DNA from: Proteobacteria bacterium UBA1844
GTDB taxonomy: Bacteria > Pseudomonadota > Gammaproteobacteria > Steroidobacterales > Woeseiaceae
Reading direction: 5' to 3'
Assembly: GCA_002338615.1 (NCBI GenBank)
Contig: DDIS01000142.1
Coordinates: 5,336-15,798, forward strand
DNA length: 10,463 bases
Below the pieces are notes generated by a model. The model saw only the letters and a program-made list of their open reading frames with translations. It made no database searches and was not told the DNA's origin. Numbering within the stretch: position 1 is the stretch's first letter; the number at the start of each line of letters is the position of its first letter. Shown here one piece after another: positions 1 through 8,807 of this stretch. Made by a program: the position numbers and the translations under genes.

Positions 1-2004
1 GCGGCTGCCGCTGCAGCGATAGGCGATGGTTTGGCCGGCGATGGCCTCGCGCTCTGCCAGTGCCCCGGGCAGGCCCGGGCAGTCCGCCTCGATAGCAAAT
101 ACCAGTCGCCGGGGCGCATACAGTTTGGCGGTTGCATCGCGCCATTCTGTAATTTCATCCAGCGGGCCGCGAATGACGACGATCTCAGGGGGTGCAAGGT
201 ATTCATCGAGCGCATTCAACAATGATACGTGCGCGTGAGGGAATTCTTCGATGGCAGACCAGGCCGAGCGCAGGGTTGCCTCGGCCGCCGCCAGGTAGCG
301 AGGCTCACCGAGCAAAAAGCCGAGCCGCTGCAATGCAAAAGCGGCTTTGCCATTGCCCGAAGGTACGGCTTCGTCTGCGTAGGGCTTTGGGCGATGCATC
401 AGTGCTTCATGGTCGTCGGCTGTGAACCAGAAGCCACCTCCATCCGTATCTTCGAAGTGGAGCAGCAAGCTGTCCGCAAGTTGCACCGCGAATGCAAGCT
501 GTGTGCCGGACCAGCGCGCCTGTAACAGTTCGAGCAGGGCATCGAGCAGGAAGGCGTAGTCGTCCAGGTAGCCGGCAAAGCGGGCGCGCCCGTCTTTGTA
601 GACAGCCTGCAACCGGCCATTGGCGTACAGGCGCTCGTGAATAAAGCGAACGGCGTCAGCGGCAGCATCGATCAGGTCGTCGCGACCCAATGCGCGGCCG
701 GCAATCGCGAGACCGCGTATCGCCAGGGCGTTCCAGGCTGTGAGCTGCTTTTCATCACGTCCCGGTGGGATTCGTTGGCCCCGCACCGCCAGCAAGCTTT
801 GTCGCGATCGCTCCAACGACGTGGTGACCTCCTGCTCGCTGAGTTCAAGCTTGCTGGCGATGTCGGCGACCGCCGCGCTCGCGTGGAGGTGCCATTCACC
901 TTCGAAATTGGCCGGCTGGTCGAGTCCGAATCGCTGGCTGAAGACCGCAAATGCCTCCTTTGAGAGCAGCGCTTCGACCTCCCCGGGCGTCCAGACGTAG
1001 TACTTGCCCTCGACGCCTTCCGAGTCCGCATCCCGTGTCGCGTAAAAGCCGCCGTCAGGGGCGCGCATATCCGCCAGCATCCAGTCTGCGGTGCCGTTTG
1101 CGACGGCGGCAAACTCGGCATCGCCGGTGGCAAGCCAGGCCTGGGCGTAGAGGGCCAGCAGCGGCCCGTTGTCGTACAGCATTTTCTCGAAATGCGGAAT
1201 GCGCCAGAATCGATCGACCGAGTAGCGGCAGAAGCCGCCACCTAGATGATCATACAGGCCACCGTCTGCCATGCGTTTCAGGCTGAGCGTTGCCATAAAC
1301 AGTGACTCGAGATCGGGCTCGGCATCGTTTGCGCTGGCACGCCAATCCCGGAGCAGGCGATCGATCGTTGTCGGATGTGGAAATTTTGGCGCATCGCCGA
1401 AACCGCCGTAGTCACGATCGAAACTCCTTGCAAAGCTTGCTGCTGCAAGTTTCAGAGGGTCTGCGCCAAGCACCCTGGTTTTACCTGCCGGCGCGGGATC
1501 GAGCTTCGCAAATACACTTTGCAGTTGTTCGCCCTGCGCGCGTACTTCGTCTCGATGCTCGGCAAAATACTTCGCCACACTTTGCACGAGTTCACCGAAC
1601 GCCGGCATGCCGTAGCGCGCCTCCCTTGGAAAATACGTGCCACCGTAAAAAGGCCGCTGGTTGCTCGGGTCGAGGAACATGGTCAGCGGCCAGCCGCCAC
1701 CACGTTGTGTCAGCAACTGATGCGCAGTCTGATAGATCTTGTCAACGTCGGGGCGTTCTTCGCGATCGACCTTGATATTGACAAACAGCTTGTTCATGAG
1801 CGCCGCCGTGCCCTCGTCTTCAAACGATTCGTGGGCCATGACGTGACACCAGTGACAGGCGGAATAACCAATTGACAGCAAAACGGGTTTGTCGAGTTTG
1901 TTCGCCAGCGCGAATGCCTCAGTCGACCACGGCATCCAGTCAACCGGATTGTCGGCATGCTGCAGCAGGTAGGGGCTGGTTTCGTGAGCGAGTAGATTGG
2001 ACAT
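1..2004 (-). CDS. Thioredoxin-domain protein of the YyaL/SPATA20 (DUF255) family, C-terminus cut by window edge
   Basis: My translation of the minus strand from the ATG at 2004 gives 668 residues without a stop before the window edge. The family usually has about 670-690 residues, so only a short tail is missing. The N-terminal thioredoxin-like domain (about residues 1-165) begins [20 protein letters not shown], a family hallmark, and carries the redox motif C50-H-W-C53 followed by HVM. The rest matches the alpha/alpha-barrel part of the family: [13 protein letters not shown] (268-279), DADSEG (325-330), DEKQLTAWN (417-425), [16 protein letters not shown] (479-494) and [13 protein letters not shown] (544-556). 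The fold resembles sugar epimerases, but the biochemical role of the family is unsettled; redox or carbohydrate-related functions have been suggested. No signal peptide is visible, so it is probably cytoplasmic. It is transcribed divergently from lgt. The only Shine-Dalgarno-like bases are a weak GAAG, so the start rests mainly on the conserved N-terminus. Confidence 0.93.
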   Translation of the reverse strand, partial: MSNLLAHETSPYLLQHADNPVDWMPWSTEAFALANKLDKPVLLSIGYSACHWCHVMAHESFEDEGTAALMNKLFVNIKVDREERPDVDKIYQTAHQLLTQRGGGWPLTMFLDPSNQRPFYGGTYFPREARYGMPAFGELVQSVAKYFAEHRDEVRAQGEQLQSVFAKLDPAPAGKTRVLGADPLKLAAASFARSFDRDYGGFGDAPKFPHPTTIDRLLRDWRASANDAEPDLESLFMATLSLKRMADGGLYDHLGGGFCRYSVDRFWRIPHFEKMLYDNGPLLALYAQAWLATGDAEFAAVANGTADWMLADMRAPDGGFYATRDADSEGVEGKYYVWTPGEVEALLSKEAFAVFSQRFGLDQPANFEGEWHLHASAAVADIASKLELSEQEVTTSLERSRQSLLAVRGQRIPPGRDEKQLTAWNALAIRGLAIAGRALGRDDLIDAAADAVRFIHERLYANGRLQAVYKDGRARFAGYLDDYAFLLDALLELLQARWSGTQLAFAVQLADSLLLHFEDTDGGGFWFTADDHEALMHRPKPYADEAVPSGNGKAAFALQRLGFLLGEPRYLAAAEATLRSAWSAIEEFPHAHVSLLNALDEYLAPPEIVVIRGPLDEITEWRDATAKLYAPRRLVFAIEADCPGLPGALAEREAIAGQTIAYRCSGSR

Positions 2005-2041
2005 TGTCAGCAGGCTTCAGTGACTTGCAAGTGGGCCCGCC

Positions 2042-2047
2042 ACTATA
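2042..2047 (-). promoter_or_regulatory. Candidate -10 box for the leftward YyaL-family gene
   Basis: On the minus strand these bases read TATAGT, five of six matches to the sigma-70 -10 consensus. They lie about 37 bases upstream of the ATG at 2004, which would give a 5' leader of roughly 30 bases. No good -35 hexamer is seen at 16-18 bases spacing, so the call is tentative. Confidence 0.3.
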
Positions 2048-2129
2048 GCGTAAACGCGGATGCCTGGAGTGCAGTCGACGCGTTTGGCATACAAGAATGC
2101 AGGCAGCAAATAGGCGGTGTTAGACTTGG

Positions 2130-2142
2130 CGCAAATTTTGCG
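2130..2142. promoter_or_regulatory. 13-bp palindrome just upstream of lgt (operator-like)
   Basis: CGCAAA-T-TTTGCG is a perfect inverted repeat with 6-bp arms and a single central base, ending 15 bases before the lgt ATG. It lies in the 153-bp divergent gap between the YyaL-family gene and lgt. It could be an operator or a short hairpin in the leader. I know no regulator for this sequence. A TTGGCA upstream in the same gap resembles a -35 box, but no convincing -10 box follows it. Confidence 0.25.
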
Positions 2143-2157
2143 ACGGCAACACTCAAC

Positions 2158-2946
2158 ATGCTGACCTATCCCCAAATCGACCCGATCATTTTCTCTATCG
2201 GTCCGCTGGCCATTCGCTGGTACGGCTTGATGTACGTGATCGGCTTTTTGCTCGCCTGGTACCTGGCACGCAAACGTTGCCTGCGCGCCGATTCGCCGGT
2301 CACAGCAGTGGAGGTTGACGATCTCATTTTCAACGGGATGCTGGGTGTGATCATCGGCGGACGGGTTGGCTATTGCCTGATCTATGCGCTGCCGCAGCTA
2401 TTGGCGAATCCCCTGTACCTGTTCAAGATTACCGAGGGCGGCATGTCGTTCCACGGTGGCCTGGCCGGCGTCATAATTGCAATGTGGTGGTTTGGTCGAA
2501 AGCGTGGCAAGACCGCCTTGCAGATTACCGATTTCATGGCTCCGGTTGTGCCGCTCGGCCTCGGTTTCGGCCGTATTGGCAATTTCATCAATGGCGAGCT
2601 GTGGGGCAAGCCCACCGACGTACCGTGGGCGTTCAACATCGACGGTGTTGGCCTGCACCCGTCACAACTCTACGAGGCATTCCTCGAGGGCCTGGTACTG
2701 TTCACGGTACTGTGGATTTATTCGTCGAAACCGCGGCCCTACATGGCCGTGTCAGGCCTGTTTCTGCTGCTGTACGGCCTGTTCCGCTTTTTCGTGGAAT
2801 TCTACCGCGTACCCGACAAGGAGCCTGGCTATATCGCGTTTGGATGGCTGACGATGGGACAGATCCTGAGTACGCCGATGATCATCGCTGGCGCTATCAT
2901 GCTGATTCTCGCTTACCGAAACCATCCGCTCGAGGCCAGGGTTTAA
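2158..2946 (+). CDS. lgt: Prolipoprotein diacylglyceryl transferase (Lgt)
   Basis: Lgt is an inner-membrane enzyme that moves a diacylglyceryl group from phosphatidylglycerol to the lipobox cysteine of prolipoproteins, the first step of lipoprotein maturation. The 262-residue product is a little shorter than the roughly 290-residue E. coli protein. It is strongly hydrophobic, with several membrane segments (for example around residues 10-35, 57-80, 97-112, 178-190, 196-212 and 233-252). The Lgt signature [15 protein letters not shown] spans 136-150 and includes the essential Arg139 and Asn142. [10 protein letters not shown] (95-104) carries the conserved His99, and [11 protein letters not shown] (210-220) is the conserved late motif. 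I chose the ATG at 2158 because [20 protein letters not shown] is the family N-terminus. A start at 2020 would add 46 unrelated residues and run through the divergent promoter region. No strong Shine-Dalgarno is seen. The thyA start follows 1 bp after the stop, so the two are almost certainly cotranscribed. Confidence 0.96.
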   Translation: MLTYPQIDPIIFSIGPLAIRWYGLMYVIGFLLAWYLARKRCLRADSPVTAVEVDDLIFNGMLGVIIGGRVGYCLIYALPQLLANPLYLFKITEGGMSFHGGLAGVIIAMWWFGRKRGKTALQITDFMAPVVPLGLGFGRIGNFINGELWGKPTDVPWAFNIDGVGLHPSQLYEAFLEGLVLFTVLWIYSSKPRPYMAVSGLFLLLYGLFRFFVEFYRVPDKEPGYIAFGWLTMGQILSTPMIIAGAIMLILAYRNHPLEARV

Positions 2947-2947
2947 G

Positions 2948-3742
2948 ATGCAGCAATACCTCGACCTGCTACGCCTGGTGCGTGAATCGGGCGATCGCAA
3001 GGAAGACCGCACGGGCACCGGTACGCTGAGCATCTTTGGTCACCAGATGCGTTTCGATCTTGGCAAGGGATTTCCACTCCTGACGACCAAGAAGTTGCAC
3101 TTGCCATCTATTATCCACGAGCTGCTGTGGTTTTTGTCCGGCGACAGCAATGTGCGTTACCTGCAGGAAAACGGGGTGCGTATCTGGGATGAATGGGCCG
3201 ACGGCGATGGCGAACTCGGCCCGATCTACGGCGTGCAGTGGCGCAGTTGGCGCGCGGCCGACGGGCAGGTACTCGACCAGATCAGTGAGGTCATGCGACA
3301 GTTAAGAGAAACGCCGGACTCAAGACGAATTATTGTCAGCGCCTGGAATGTGGCGGAGTTGCCGAACATGGCGCTGCCGCCTTGCCATGCGCTGTTCCAG
3401 TTTTACGTTGCCAACGGAAAATTGTCGTGCCAGTTGTATCAGCGCAGCGCCGATATTTTCCTTGGCGTACCGTTCAACATCGCGTCCTACGCATTATTGA
3501 CGCACATGATTGCGCAGCAGGCAGGCCTTACGCCTGGCGATTTTGTCTGGACCGGGGGTGACTGCCATTTGTACCTCAACCACCTCGAGCAGGCCGACAC
3601 GCAGCTCAAACGCAGACCTCGTGCACTGCCGGGACTACTCGTCAAACGACAGCCGCCCAGTCTGTTCGAATACCGCTACGAGGACTTCGAGTTCCCGGGC
3701 TACGATCCTGCGCCGTCGATTGCCGCGAAGGTTGCGGTGTAG
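2948..3742 (+). CDS. thyA: Thymidylate synthase (ThyA)
   Basis: ThyA methylates dUMP to dTMP using 5,10-methylenetetrahydrofolate and releases dihydrofolate. The 264-residue length equals that of E. coli ThyA, and the key residues fall at the same numbers. The catalytic nucleophile is Cys146 in [12 protein letters not shown]. The phosphate-binding pair is Arg126-Arg127 in DSRRIIV. The dUMP-contacting motif is [20 protein letters not shown] (167-186), with Asp169 and Asn177, and His207 and Tyr209 follow in [11 protein letters not shown]. The N-terminal [11 protein letters not shown] (21-31) is also typical. The start lies 1 bp after the lgt stop, and AGG/GAGG bases at the end of lgt can serve as its ribosome-binding site. 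The usual downstream partner folA is not adjacent here: it lies almost 6 kb further on, beyond a receptor, a halogenase and a sulfotransferase gene. Confidence 0.98.
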   Translation: MQQYLDLLRLVRESGDRKEDRTGTGTLSIFGHQMRFDLGKGFPLLTTKKLHLPSIIHELLWFLSGDSNVRYLQENGVRIWDEWADGDGELGPIYGVQWRSWRAADGQVLDQISEVMRQLRETPDSRRIIVSAWNVAELPNMALPPCHALFQFYVANGKLSCQLYQRSADIFLGVPFNIASYALLTHMIAQQAGLTPGDFVWTGGDCHLYLNHLEQADTQLKRRPRALPGLLVKRQPPSLFEYRYEDFEFPGYDPAPSIAAKVAV

Positions 3743-3749
3743 GGAAAAC

Positions 3750-3776
3750 GGCGCGCGACAACGAGTGCCGCGCGCC
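3750..3776. terminator. GC-rich hairpin between convergent thyA and the receptor gene
   Basis: GGCGCGCG (3750-3757) and CGCGCGCC (3769-3776) form a perfect 8-bp stem around an 11-base loop. Read leftward, the stem begins 5 bases after the receptor stop codon and is followed by GTTTTCC, a short U-tract, so it fits a Rho-independent terminator for the receptor transcript. Read rightward from thyA there is no T-run, so termination in that direction would be weaker. Confidence 0.5.
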
Positions 3777-3781
3777 TGATC

Positions 3782-6700
3782 CTAGAAGGACTTCGACAGC
3801 TCGAGAAAGTAGCGCCGGCCGTACCAGTCATATTGCGAATAGAACGCTGCCTGGCCGAGTACGCTCAATTCGGCACCCGTCGTGTAACTGCTCAGGCGCG
3901 GCGGTTCCTCATCGAGCGCATTCGCAACCCCGAAGCGGGCCATATAGCCTCTCTCGAATTCACGGCTGACCGACAGGCTGTTGTATACCCGCGACTCTGC
4001 TTTGAGGTCGAGATTTACCTCGGTGTCGTTATACCAGCCGGCCGTGCTGGTACCAAAACTGGCGGTGTTGTCCGTCTCGCCAATGTAGGTAATGCCCCAG
4101 AAAAAGGACCACGGGCCGTTCATCAAGGTGAAATTCAGATTGCCGACCCAATCGGGATGGCCCGCTTCGCCAGCGTGATCCTCTTCGGTATTATCGAACA
4201 AGCCGACCGTATCTTCATATTGCAGGGTTTGCTGTGAATCGATAATCAGGGTGCCGAAACTGAGATCGGTTGTGTACTGCAGCTGGATATCCAGGCCACG
4301 GTTGTGCTGACGGGAGACGTTGATGTAGCTGTCCCTGATTTCGGTAATGGAACCGGGGATGACCCCGATCCCGCCCGGAGATCTGTCGAATAAATCGCAC
4401 AGCGGCTCGTCAGGGAAAAATTGCGAGGTATAGCAGCCAGTCACAATATTCAGCGCGCCGATAACATCGACTTCGTCGAGCACCTCGATGTCGAAATAAT
4501 CGATCGAGACGCTAAGCTCGGCGAACGAGGGTTGCCAGACGATACCGGCTGTGAACGCATCCGAGGTCTCTGCTTTAAGTACGCCCTGGCCTCCGCCGGT
4601 TACGACCGTAGGCGCAACAGTAAAGAGAAAATCAGGTGGCAGTCCGTCCGCGGCGCAGTTGTCCGCTGTGGCCTGCGTGATGGTTCCATCGGCAAGCGAG
4701 TCACCCCAGTTGATGCAGATGTCCGAGCGCCGGGCGGACAACGGAAAGCTCGTCTGTCGCGCGAGGTACAATTCGTACAGTGCCGGGGTCCTGAACGACG
4801 TGCCGAATGTGCTGCGGACCCTGAATTCGTCCGTGATGCCCCAGTTAAGTCCGACCTTGTAGGTCGTGTCGCTGCCGTAGGAATCGACGTCGGTGTAGCG
4901 CACGGAGCCGCTGAAGTCCAGTTGTTGCACGAGCTTGACGTCGCTGATGAGCGGCACCTGCACCTCGGCAAAAATGGCTTTCGTCGTATCCTCGCCCGCC
5001 GTTATCCCGGCAGACGATGCACCCCAGGCGTTGCCGGCCAGGGTCACTGGTCCGGGCGTATCAAGGATTTCATCGTCCTGGTAATGCAGTCCCAACGCGA
5101 GGCCAACCGGGCCTGCCGGCAGATCCATGACATCGCCGGAAATGAATCCCTCGACGGACCACTGTTTGTATTCTGTCTTGCCGATATCCGTATCGAACCA
5201 GAAGTCTTTCACTTCCTGCGGGATATCGCCGGCGAGGAAGTCCGGATCGAGCCATTGGATGTCGACGCAGGGGCGGTTCGAGACCGGCGAAAATTCGCCG
5301 GCACAGGACCCGGTTCGCCAATACGGCATCTCGAGTGCGTCGGTTAGTATCTGGTCATCTTCGTATTCGCCGTCCGAGTTGCTGTACTGGAACGAAAGTT
5401 CCCAGTTCCAGTCCGGCAGCACGCTTTGCATTTCACCGCGCAGGCCGGCGACGAAACGCTGGTAGTCCACCGTGACGCGCTGGCCGGAATGATCGGTGAG
5501 CGTCAAGGGGCTGATCCATTGTGCGCCGGTCCAGCCGGCACTGAAGGGGTCGCTGGGGAAGCCTATATCGGCCGAGTCGTAGTTGTAAATATAGGTCCAG
5601 ACCTGGCGCCAGCCTACGTTGGTGGTCTCGCGCCGGCTCAGGAGCACCTCGCCGTAAGCTTCCGTATTATCCGTCAGGTCATAGTGGCCTTCGAGGAAAA
5701 TAGTGGCCACATCGGCCTCCGGCACCAGCGTCGTCAGGTCCTGGATGGCAGGCTCTGAATCCACCAGCGAATCGGACAGCGGATCGCCGAGGCCGACGGG
5801 AATCCAGCCAGCGGGTGCCACCATCCAGTTGGGGTTATTGGAGGTGGCCAGCGGCGAGAGGCCATTGCCTACTAACGCGCCGTCGCGATCGTACTGCAGA
5901 AGGTAAACCGGTGGGCCCACATTGGTGGTGCCGTCGCCAACGTCGGGTGCGTAGTCATAGACCCACACATGGCCCCAGGGTAAATCGTCACACAAGTATT
6001 CGTTGGTGCGCGGATCGATGAGGTCGGCGCGTTCGCCCGTCTGCTGATCAAAAATGTAATATTCGTTACACGCGAAAACGTCGCGATCGCCCCGTTGCAG
6101 AATTTCCTGGTGGCTGTAATCACCCGTGATACGGAAGTAACCCCGGTCGATGGTTTTGCCCCAGGAGCCATTGACGCGCAGTTGCTCACCGCCGGACTGG
6201 CCGGGCTGTGAGTAAAAGGCGTTCAGTTCGCCACCGTCGTCCTGCCTGGTGATGATGTTCACCACGCCGGCGATGGCGTCCGAGCCGTAAATCGACGAGG
6301 CGCCGTCCTTTAGTATCTCGACTCGCTCGATAGCCGAAAGCGGTATGGTGTTGAGGTCGAACGCGGATACGGAACCCTGCACGCCGGAAGGACCGGCCCG
6401 CCGGCCATTCAACAGCACCAGGGTGCGGTTGGCGCCGAGGCCGCGCAAAGACAGCGTTGATGTGCCCAGGCCGCCGTTGACTACATTGACTGCGGAAATG
6501 GCTGGCGTTACCTGGGGCGACCCCGCGGCGACCGTGGTTGTTTGCAGCAGCGTCGCCAGATCAGAGATACCGCGCACCGCGGCGGCCTCGGTCTCTACGA
6601 CCTGCATGGGCGCTGCGCTGGAAAATGTGTCGTGTTTGATGCGCGATCCCGTAACCACAATCTGCTCGATTGCAGCGTCCTCTTCAGGATCGTCAGCCTG

Positions 6701-6823
6701 TTGTGCCAGCGCCGAACCCATCGGGTAGACGGCGGCAAAAATGGCCGCGGCGAGCGGTGTCAGTACGGGATTTTGTCCCAGTGTGCCGTGCTTCGTTGGC
6801 TTCCTTCCACGCGATTTCTTCAC
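3782..6823 (-). CDS. TonB-dependent outer-membrane receptor next to a halogenase gene
   Basis: This 1013-residue protein would be an outer-membrane gated barrel that imports a ligand with energy from TonB-ExbBD. A basic leader and hydrophobic stretch end in GSALA-QQ, with likely cleavage after residue 40. [11 protein letters not shown] (52-62) starts the plug domain, which runs to about 195 and contains [19 protein letters not shown] (125-142) and the classic [19 protein letters not shown] (168-186). The remaining residues form the barrel, ending in [11 protein letters not shown] with the terminal Phe expected for outer-membrane assembly. There are exactly eight cysteines, in four near pairs: 252/278, 507/519, 703/723 and 797/809. 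The start is a GTG at 6823, supported by TAAGGGGG nine bases upstream and by the complete signal peptide. The ligand is unknown. Relatives beside halogenase genes are often placed in carbohydrate-uptake or indole-related contexts, but nothing here decides between them. Confidence 0.94.
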   Translation of the reverse strand: MKKSRGRKPTKHGTLGQNPVLTPLAAAIFAAVYPMGSALAQQADDPEEDAAIEQIVVTGSRIKHDTFSSAAPMQVVETEAAAVRGISDLATLLQTTTVAAGSPQVTPAISAVNVVNGGLGTSTLSLRGLGANRTLVLLNGRRAGPSGVQGSVSAFDLNTIPLSAIERVEILKDGASSIYGSDAIAGVVNIITRQDDGGELNAFYSQPGQSGGEQLRVNGSWGKTIDRGYFRITGDYSHQEILQRGDRDVFACNEYYIFDQQTGERADLIDPRTNEYLCDDLPWGHVWVYDYAPDVGDGTTNVGPPVYLLQYDRDGALVGNGLSPLATSNNPNWMVAPAGWIPVGLGDPLSDSLVDSEPAIQDLTTLVPEADVATIFLEGHYDLTDNTEAYGEVLLSRRETTNVGWRQVWTYIYNYDSADIGFPSDPFSAGWTGAQWISPLTLTDHSGQRVTVDYQRFVAGLRGEMQSVLPDWNWELSFQYSNSDGEYEDDQILTDALEMPYWRTGSCAGEFSPVSNRPCVDIQWLDPDFLAGDIPQEVKDFWFDTDIGKTEYKQWSVEGFISGDVMDLPAGPVGLALGLHYQDDEILDTPGPVTLAGNAWGASSAGITAGEDTTKAIFAEVQVPLISDVKLVQQLDFSGSVRYTDVDSYGSDTTYKVGLNWGITDEFRVRSTFGTSFRTPALYELYLARQTSFPLSARRSDICINWGDSLADGTITQATADNCAADGLPPDFLFTVAPTVVTGGGQGVLKAETSDAFTAGIVWQPSFAELSVSIDYFDIEVLDEVDVIGALNIVTGCYTSQFFPDEPLCDLFDRSPGGIGVIPGSITEIRDSYINVSRQHNRGLDIQLQYTTDLSFGTLIIDSQQTLQYEDTVGLFDNTEEDHAGEAGHPDWVGNLNFTLMNGPWSFFWGITYIGETDNTASFGTSTAGWYNDTEVNLDLKAESRVYNSLSVSREFERGYMARFGVANALDEEPPRLSSYTTGAELSVLGQAAFYSQYDWYGRRYFLELSKSF

Positions 6824-6832
6824 AACCTCGTA

Positions 6833-6840
6833 CCCCCTTA
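6833..6840 (-). promoter_or_regulatory. Ribosome-binding site supporting the GTG start of the receptor
   Basis: On the minus strand TAAGGGGG ends nine bases before the GTG at 6823. A second GAGG lies only two bases from the GTG, too close for normal use. Together with the full signal peptide this favours the GTG. The next in-frame ATG, at residue 35, would remove most of the signal peptide. Confidence 0.6.
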
Positions 6841-6860
6841 AGTAGTCCGGTTATTTTTTA

Positions 6861-6930
6861 GTTCTACCAGATATCAGCTTGTACCAGATATCAGTAGTTC
6901 TACTCGCTATCAGTTCTACTAAACTATCGG
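6861..6930. repeat. Four imperfect direct copies of a 17-bp repeat upstream of the receptor
   Basis: Read on the minus strand, toward the receptor, the copies are CCGATAGTTTAGTAGAAC (6930-6913), CTGATAGCGAGTAGAAC (6913-6897), CTGATATCTGGTACAAG (6894-6878) and CTGATATCTGGTAGAAC (6877-6861). The two copies nearest the gene differ at only two positions. Start-to-start spacing is 16-19 bp, with 0-2 bp linkers. A 12-bp palindrome AGTAGTTCTACT (6893-6904) spans the junction of two copies. The array sits 38-107 bp upstream of the receptor GTG, in DNA where 40 of the 100 bases from 6841 to 6940 are G or C. The layout suits tandem regulator sites or a small sequence duplication. No regulator gene is in the window. 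Confidence 0.65.
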
Positions 6931-7034
6931 CGCAGATCCAGCGCTGCTTGTCGCATCCGGCCACGCTTTTGTAAGGCGTTTTACCGAATATTTTTATTAT
7001 TGCACGAACGCGCACTTTTCTGCGATCTACCGAT

Positions 7035-7062
7035 GGTATATCAATTGTCTTTTTCGTAACAA
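7035..7062 (-). promoter_or_regulatory. Candidate promoter for the receptor in the AT-rich gap
   Basis: Minus-strand TTGTTA (7062-7057) and TATACC (7040-7035), separated by 16 bases, each match four of six sigma-70 consensus positions. The surrounding gap is AT-rich: 39 of the 100 bases from 6961 to 7060 are G or C. This promoter would leave a leader of about 200 bases containing the repeat array. The match is modest and other placements are possible. Confidence 0.25.
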
Positions 7063-7077
7063 GCTTTCAATTGTTAC
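7056..7077. repeat. 7+8+7 bp inverted repeat across the halogenase stop codon
   Basis: GTAACAA (7056-7062) and TTGTTAC (7071-7077) are perfect inverted copies around eight bases that include the halogenase TGA. TCAATTGT also occurs twice here (7041-7048 and 7067-7074). No T-run follows the dyad on either strand, so it does not look like an intrinsic terminator. It overlaps the candidate -35 box and could be an operator for the receptor gene or an RNA hairpin between the two genes. Confidence 0.4.
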
Positions 7078-8692
7078 TGTTCTGATCGGAACATGTGTAG
7101 TCAGCCATGCCCACCACACGTTGCAACCATGCGTGATGGGGCAGGAGCTTCTGGCGTGCCACTCGTAGCCGTTCGATCACGTTCGAGAGCACCATAGGCG
7201 GCGGGCGCTCCTGCCCGTACCAGGCGATGCATTGCTCATCGAGAAAATTCATGCCGTACAGCACGGCCTCGTAGCTCTCGTAACCCCAGAGGCCGGCAGT
7301 ATCGATCGGGCTGCGACAATCGCCGGCCACAGCGCTGGACGTGAGCACGGCATTTGGCTGGCCGGCAAAAAACTGGTCTTCGAAATCCGATGCCGACGGC
7401 GGCTTCGTGTGCCAGAACCTGAGCTTGGCTGCGAGCCTTTCGTTGATGCGTTCAGGTTGTTGAACCTCGCGCCAGAAATCCGTATCGGTGCGCCGCGTCA
7501 GGCAGTAGTGCATGTTGATGAAATCGAGGATCTCATAAAACCGGTTTGTCATAATGCGATTGAAGCGCATGGCGAGCGGTGCAATCTCGTCATTGCGGGG
7601 AAAATGCTCCGCGAGCAACACGGCGGCCAGGGCGCTGAGGTACAGCCCGGTCGATTCGAGCGGTTCGATAAAGCTGTTCGCGAGCCCGGCGGCGATGCAA
7701 TTGCCCGCCCAGGCATGTTCACGGTGACCAACTTTGAAATGTACCATTCGGGACTCGAGTGCTTCCGCATGCGCGCCTTCGAAGCGCCGAACCTCCTGTT
7801 CCGCCTTGTCCGCGTCGAGAAATGCACTGGCATGCACGTAGCCCAGCGAACGCCGGTCCTGCAACGGAATCTCCCACACCCAGCCTGCGGAGAGCGCGGT
7901 GGCTGACGTGTATGGCCGCACATAGCCCGGATAGTGTTGCTCGTATGGGACGTTCAGCGTCACGGCCCGGTCGCAAAGAAGCCATCTGGAACAGTCCACC
8001 CAACTGACGCCGAGCGCTTTCTCCATCAGTATCGCGGCGAAACCGGTGCAGTCGATGTAAAGGTCCGCCTCGAGCCTGTGCCCGCCGCGAGTATTCACCG
8101 CGCTGATGTTACCGTTCTCCGCCACCTCGACATCGGTGACATGGTCGCGATAGTGCGTTACGCCTCGCGCCGTGGAAAGTTCGCAAAGATAGTCTGCAAA
8201 CTTGAGTGCATTCATATGGTAGGCGTAGACGAGCGGGCGTCCGAAATCCCAGGGGCCGAGCATCTGCGGCGCGAGTCCCAGCTCACAGATTACCGGTTGC
8301 GCGGAGATCGTCTCGCAAAAAGGTATCGAACGATCGCTCATGAGCCAGCGCTCGCCGGCGCGATCTATAGGGCCGGGTCGTTGTTGGCTGAACGGGTGGT
8401 GATAATACTCGCCGTTGCCGTGCAACCAGTCGACGAAGCGAATGGATTGTTTAAAGCTGCCGTCAACGCGGCGCATGAATTCCTGCGGGTCGATGCCGAT
8501 GACTGCAAGCAAGTGATTGATGTTGGGTATGGTTGCCTCACCGACGCCGATGCGCGGTACGTCGGGTGATTCCACGAGGCTGATGTCGGCTATCTTGCGG
8601 CCATCGGAGTTGAGCGCGGCGTCGAGATACGCGGCCGCTATCCAGCCTGTCGATCCACCGCCGACGACCAGGACCTTGCGGGGTTTAGTCAA
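7067..8692 (-). CDS. Flavin-dependent tryptophan-type halogenase
   Basis: The 541-residue protein belongs to the FAD-dependent halogenase family of PrnA and RebH, which use FADH2, oxygen and a halide to chlorinate or brominate electron-rich aromatics such as the indole ring. Hallmarks are the FAD-binding GGGSTG (11-16), GVGEATIPNI (49-58), the catalytic lysine Lys81 in SFKQSIRFVDW, the family motif W271-V-W-E-I-P276, and FIEPLESTG (341-349) with Glu346, the residue that pairs with the lysine in PrnA. That last stretch also fits the Fx.Px.Sx.G halogenase motif. All visible catalytic residues are present, so the gene looks functional. The start is a TTG at 8692 with a good GAGGA six bases upstream; no ATG before the FAD motif exists. 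It lies upstream of, and in the same direction as, the receptor, with a 243-bp gap. Substrate and halide are unknown. The context resembles orphan halogenases beside TonB-dependent receptors rather than antibiotic pathways. Confidence 0.93.
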   Translation of the reverse strand: MTKPRKVLVVGGGSTGWIAAAYLDAALNSDGRKIADISLVESPDVPRIGVGEATIPNINHLLAVIGIDPQEFMRRVDGSFKQSIRFVDWLHGNGEYYHHPFSQQRPGPIDRAGERWLMSDRSIPFCETISAQPVICELGLAPQMLGPWDFGRPLVYAYHMNALKFADYLCELSTARGVTHYRDHVTDVEVAENGNISAVNTRGGHRLEADLYIDCTGFAAILMEKALGVSWVDCSRWLLCDRAVTLNVPYEQHYPGYVRPYTSATALSAGWVWEIPLQDRRSLGYVHASAFLDADKAEQEVRRFEGAHAEALESRMVHFKVGHREHAWAGNCIAAGLANSFIEPLESTGLYLSALAAVLLAEHFPRNDEIAPLAMRFNRIMTNRFYEILDFINMHYCLTRRTDTDFWREVQQPERINERLAAKLRFWHTKPPSASDFEDQFFAGQPNAVLTSSAVAGDCRSPIDTAGLWGYESYEAVLYGMNFLDEQCIAWYGQERPPPMVLSNVIERLRVARQKLLPHHAWLQRVVGMADYTCSDQNSNN

Positions 8693-8698
8693 AGCTTA

Positions 8699-8703
8699 TC
8701 CTC
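8699..8703 (-). promoter_or_regulatory. Ribosome-binding site supporting the TTG start of the halogenase
   Basis: The minus strand reads GAGGA, then TAAGCT, then TTG. Spacing is good and the following residues lead straight into the FAD-binding motif, so the rare TTG is well supported as the initiator. Confidence 0.65.
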
Positions 8704-8807
8704 GTGGTTGAATGTTGCAGTAATCGTCCGCGCCCGAGGGCGGGCCCCGATGCGCCGATGTGTTGTACCATTGTCGTCTCGTCGCCGCACCTTCAGTGAA
8801 AGTATTT

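Noticed and set aside
672..1875. Several frames of 100-190 codons across the left part on both strands
   Set aside because: They overlap the continuous YyaL-family reading frame, which runs from 2004 to the edge and carries family motifs throughout.
2020..2157. 46-residue N-terminal extension of lgt from an ATG at 2020
   Set aside because: The added residues do not resemble Lgt, lack a ribosome-binding site and cross the divergent promoter region. The family N-terminus begins at the ATG at 2158.
2373..3029. 218-codon plus-strand frame overlapping lgt and thyA
   Set aside because: It overlaps two well-supported genes in another frame, and its product has no recognisable domain.
4421..5347. 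308-codon open frame on the plus strand
   Set aside because: It lies wholly antisense to the receptor gene, whose plug and barrel motifs are unmistakable. Its translation is arginine-rich and shows no known motif, as expected for a mirror frame in GC-rich DNA.
6861..6930. Could the repeat array be a CRISPR?
   Set aside because: The units are 17 bp, nearly abutting and imperfect, with no spacers of regular length and no cas gene nearby.
7232..8569. Long plus-strand open frames of 224 and 211 codons (7232-7906 and 7934-8569)
   Set aside because: Both are antisense to the halogenase gene, which has all its family motifs in the right order, so they are shadows of its codon bias.
8731..8742. CGCCCGAGGGCG hairpin between the halogenase and sulfotransferase genes
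   Set aside because: The arms are 5 bp around two bases in a very GC-rich stretch, and no T-run follows. Such a match is easily found by chance there.
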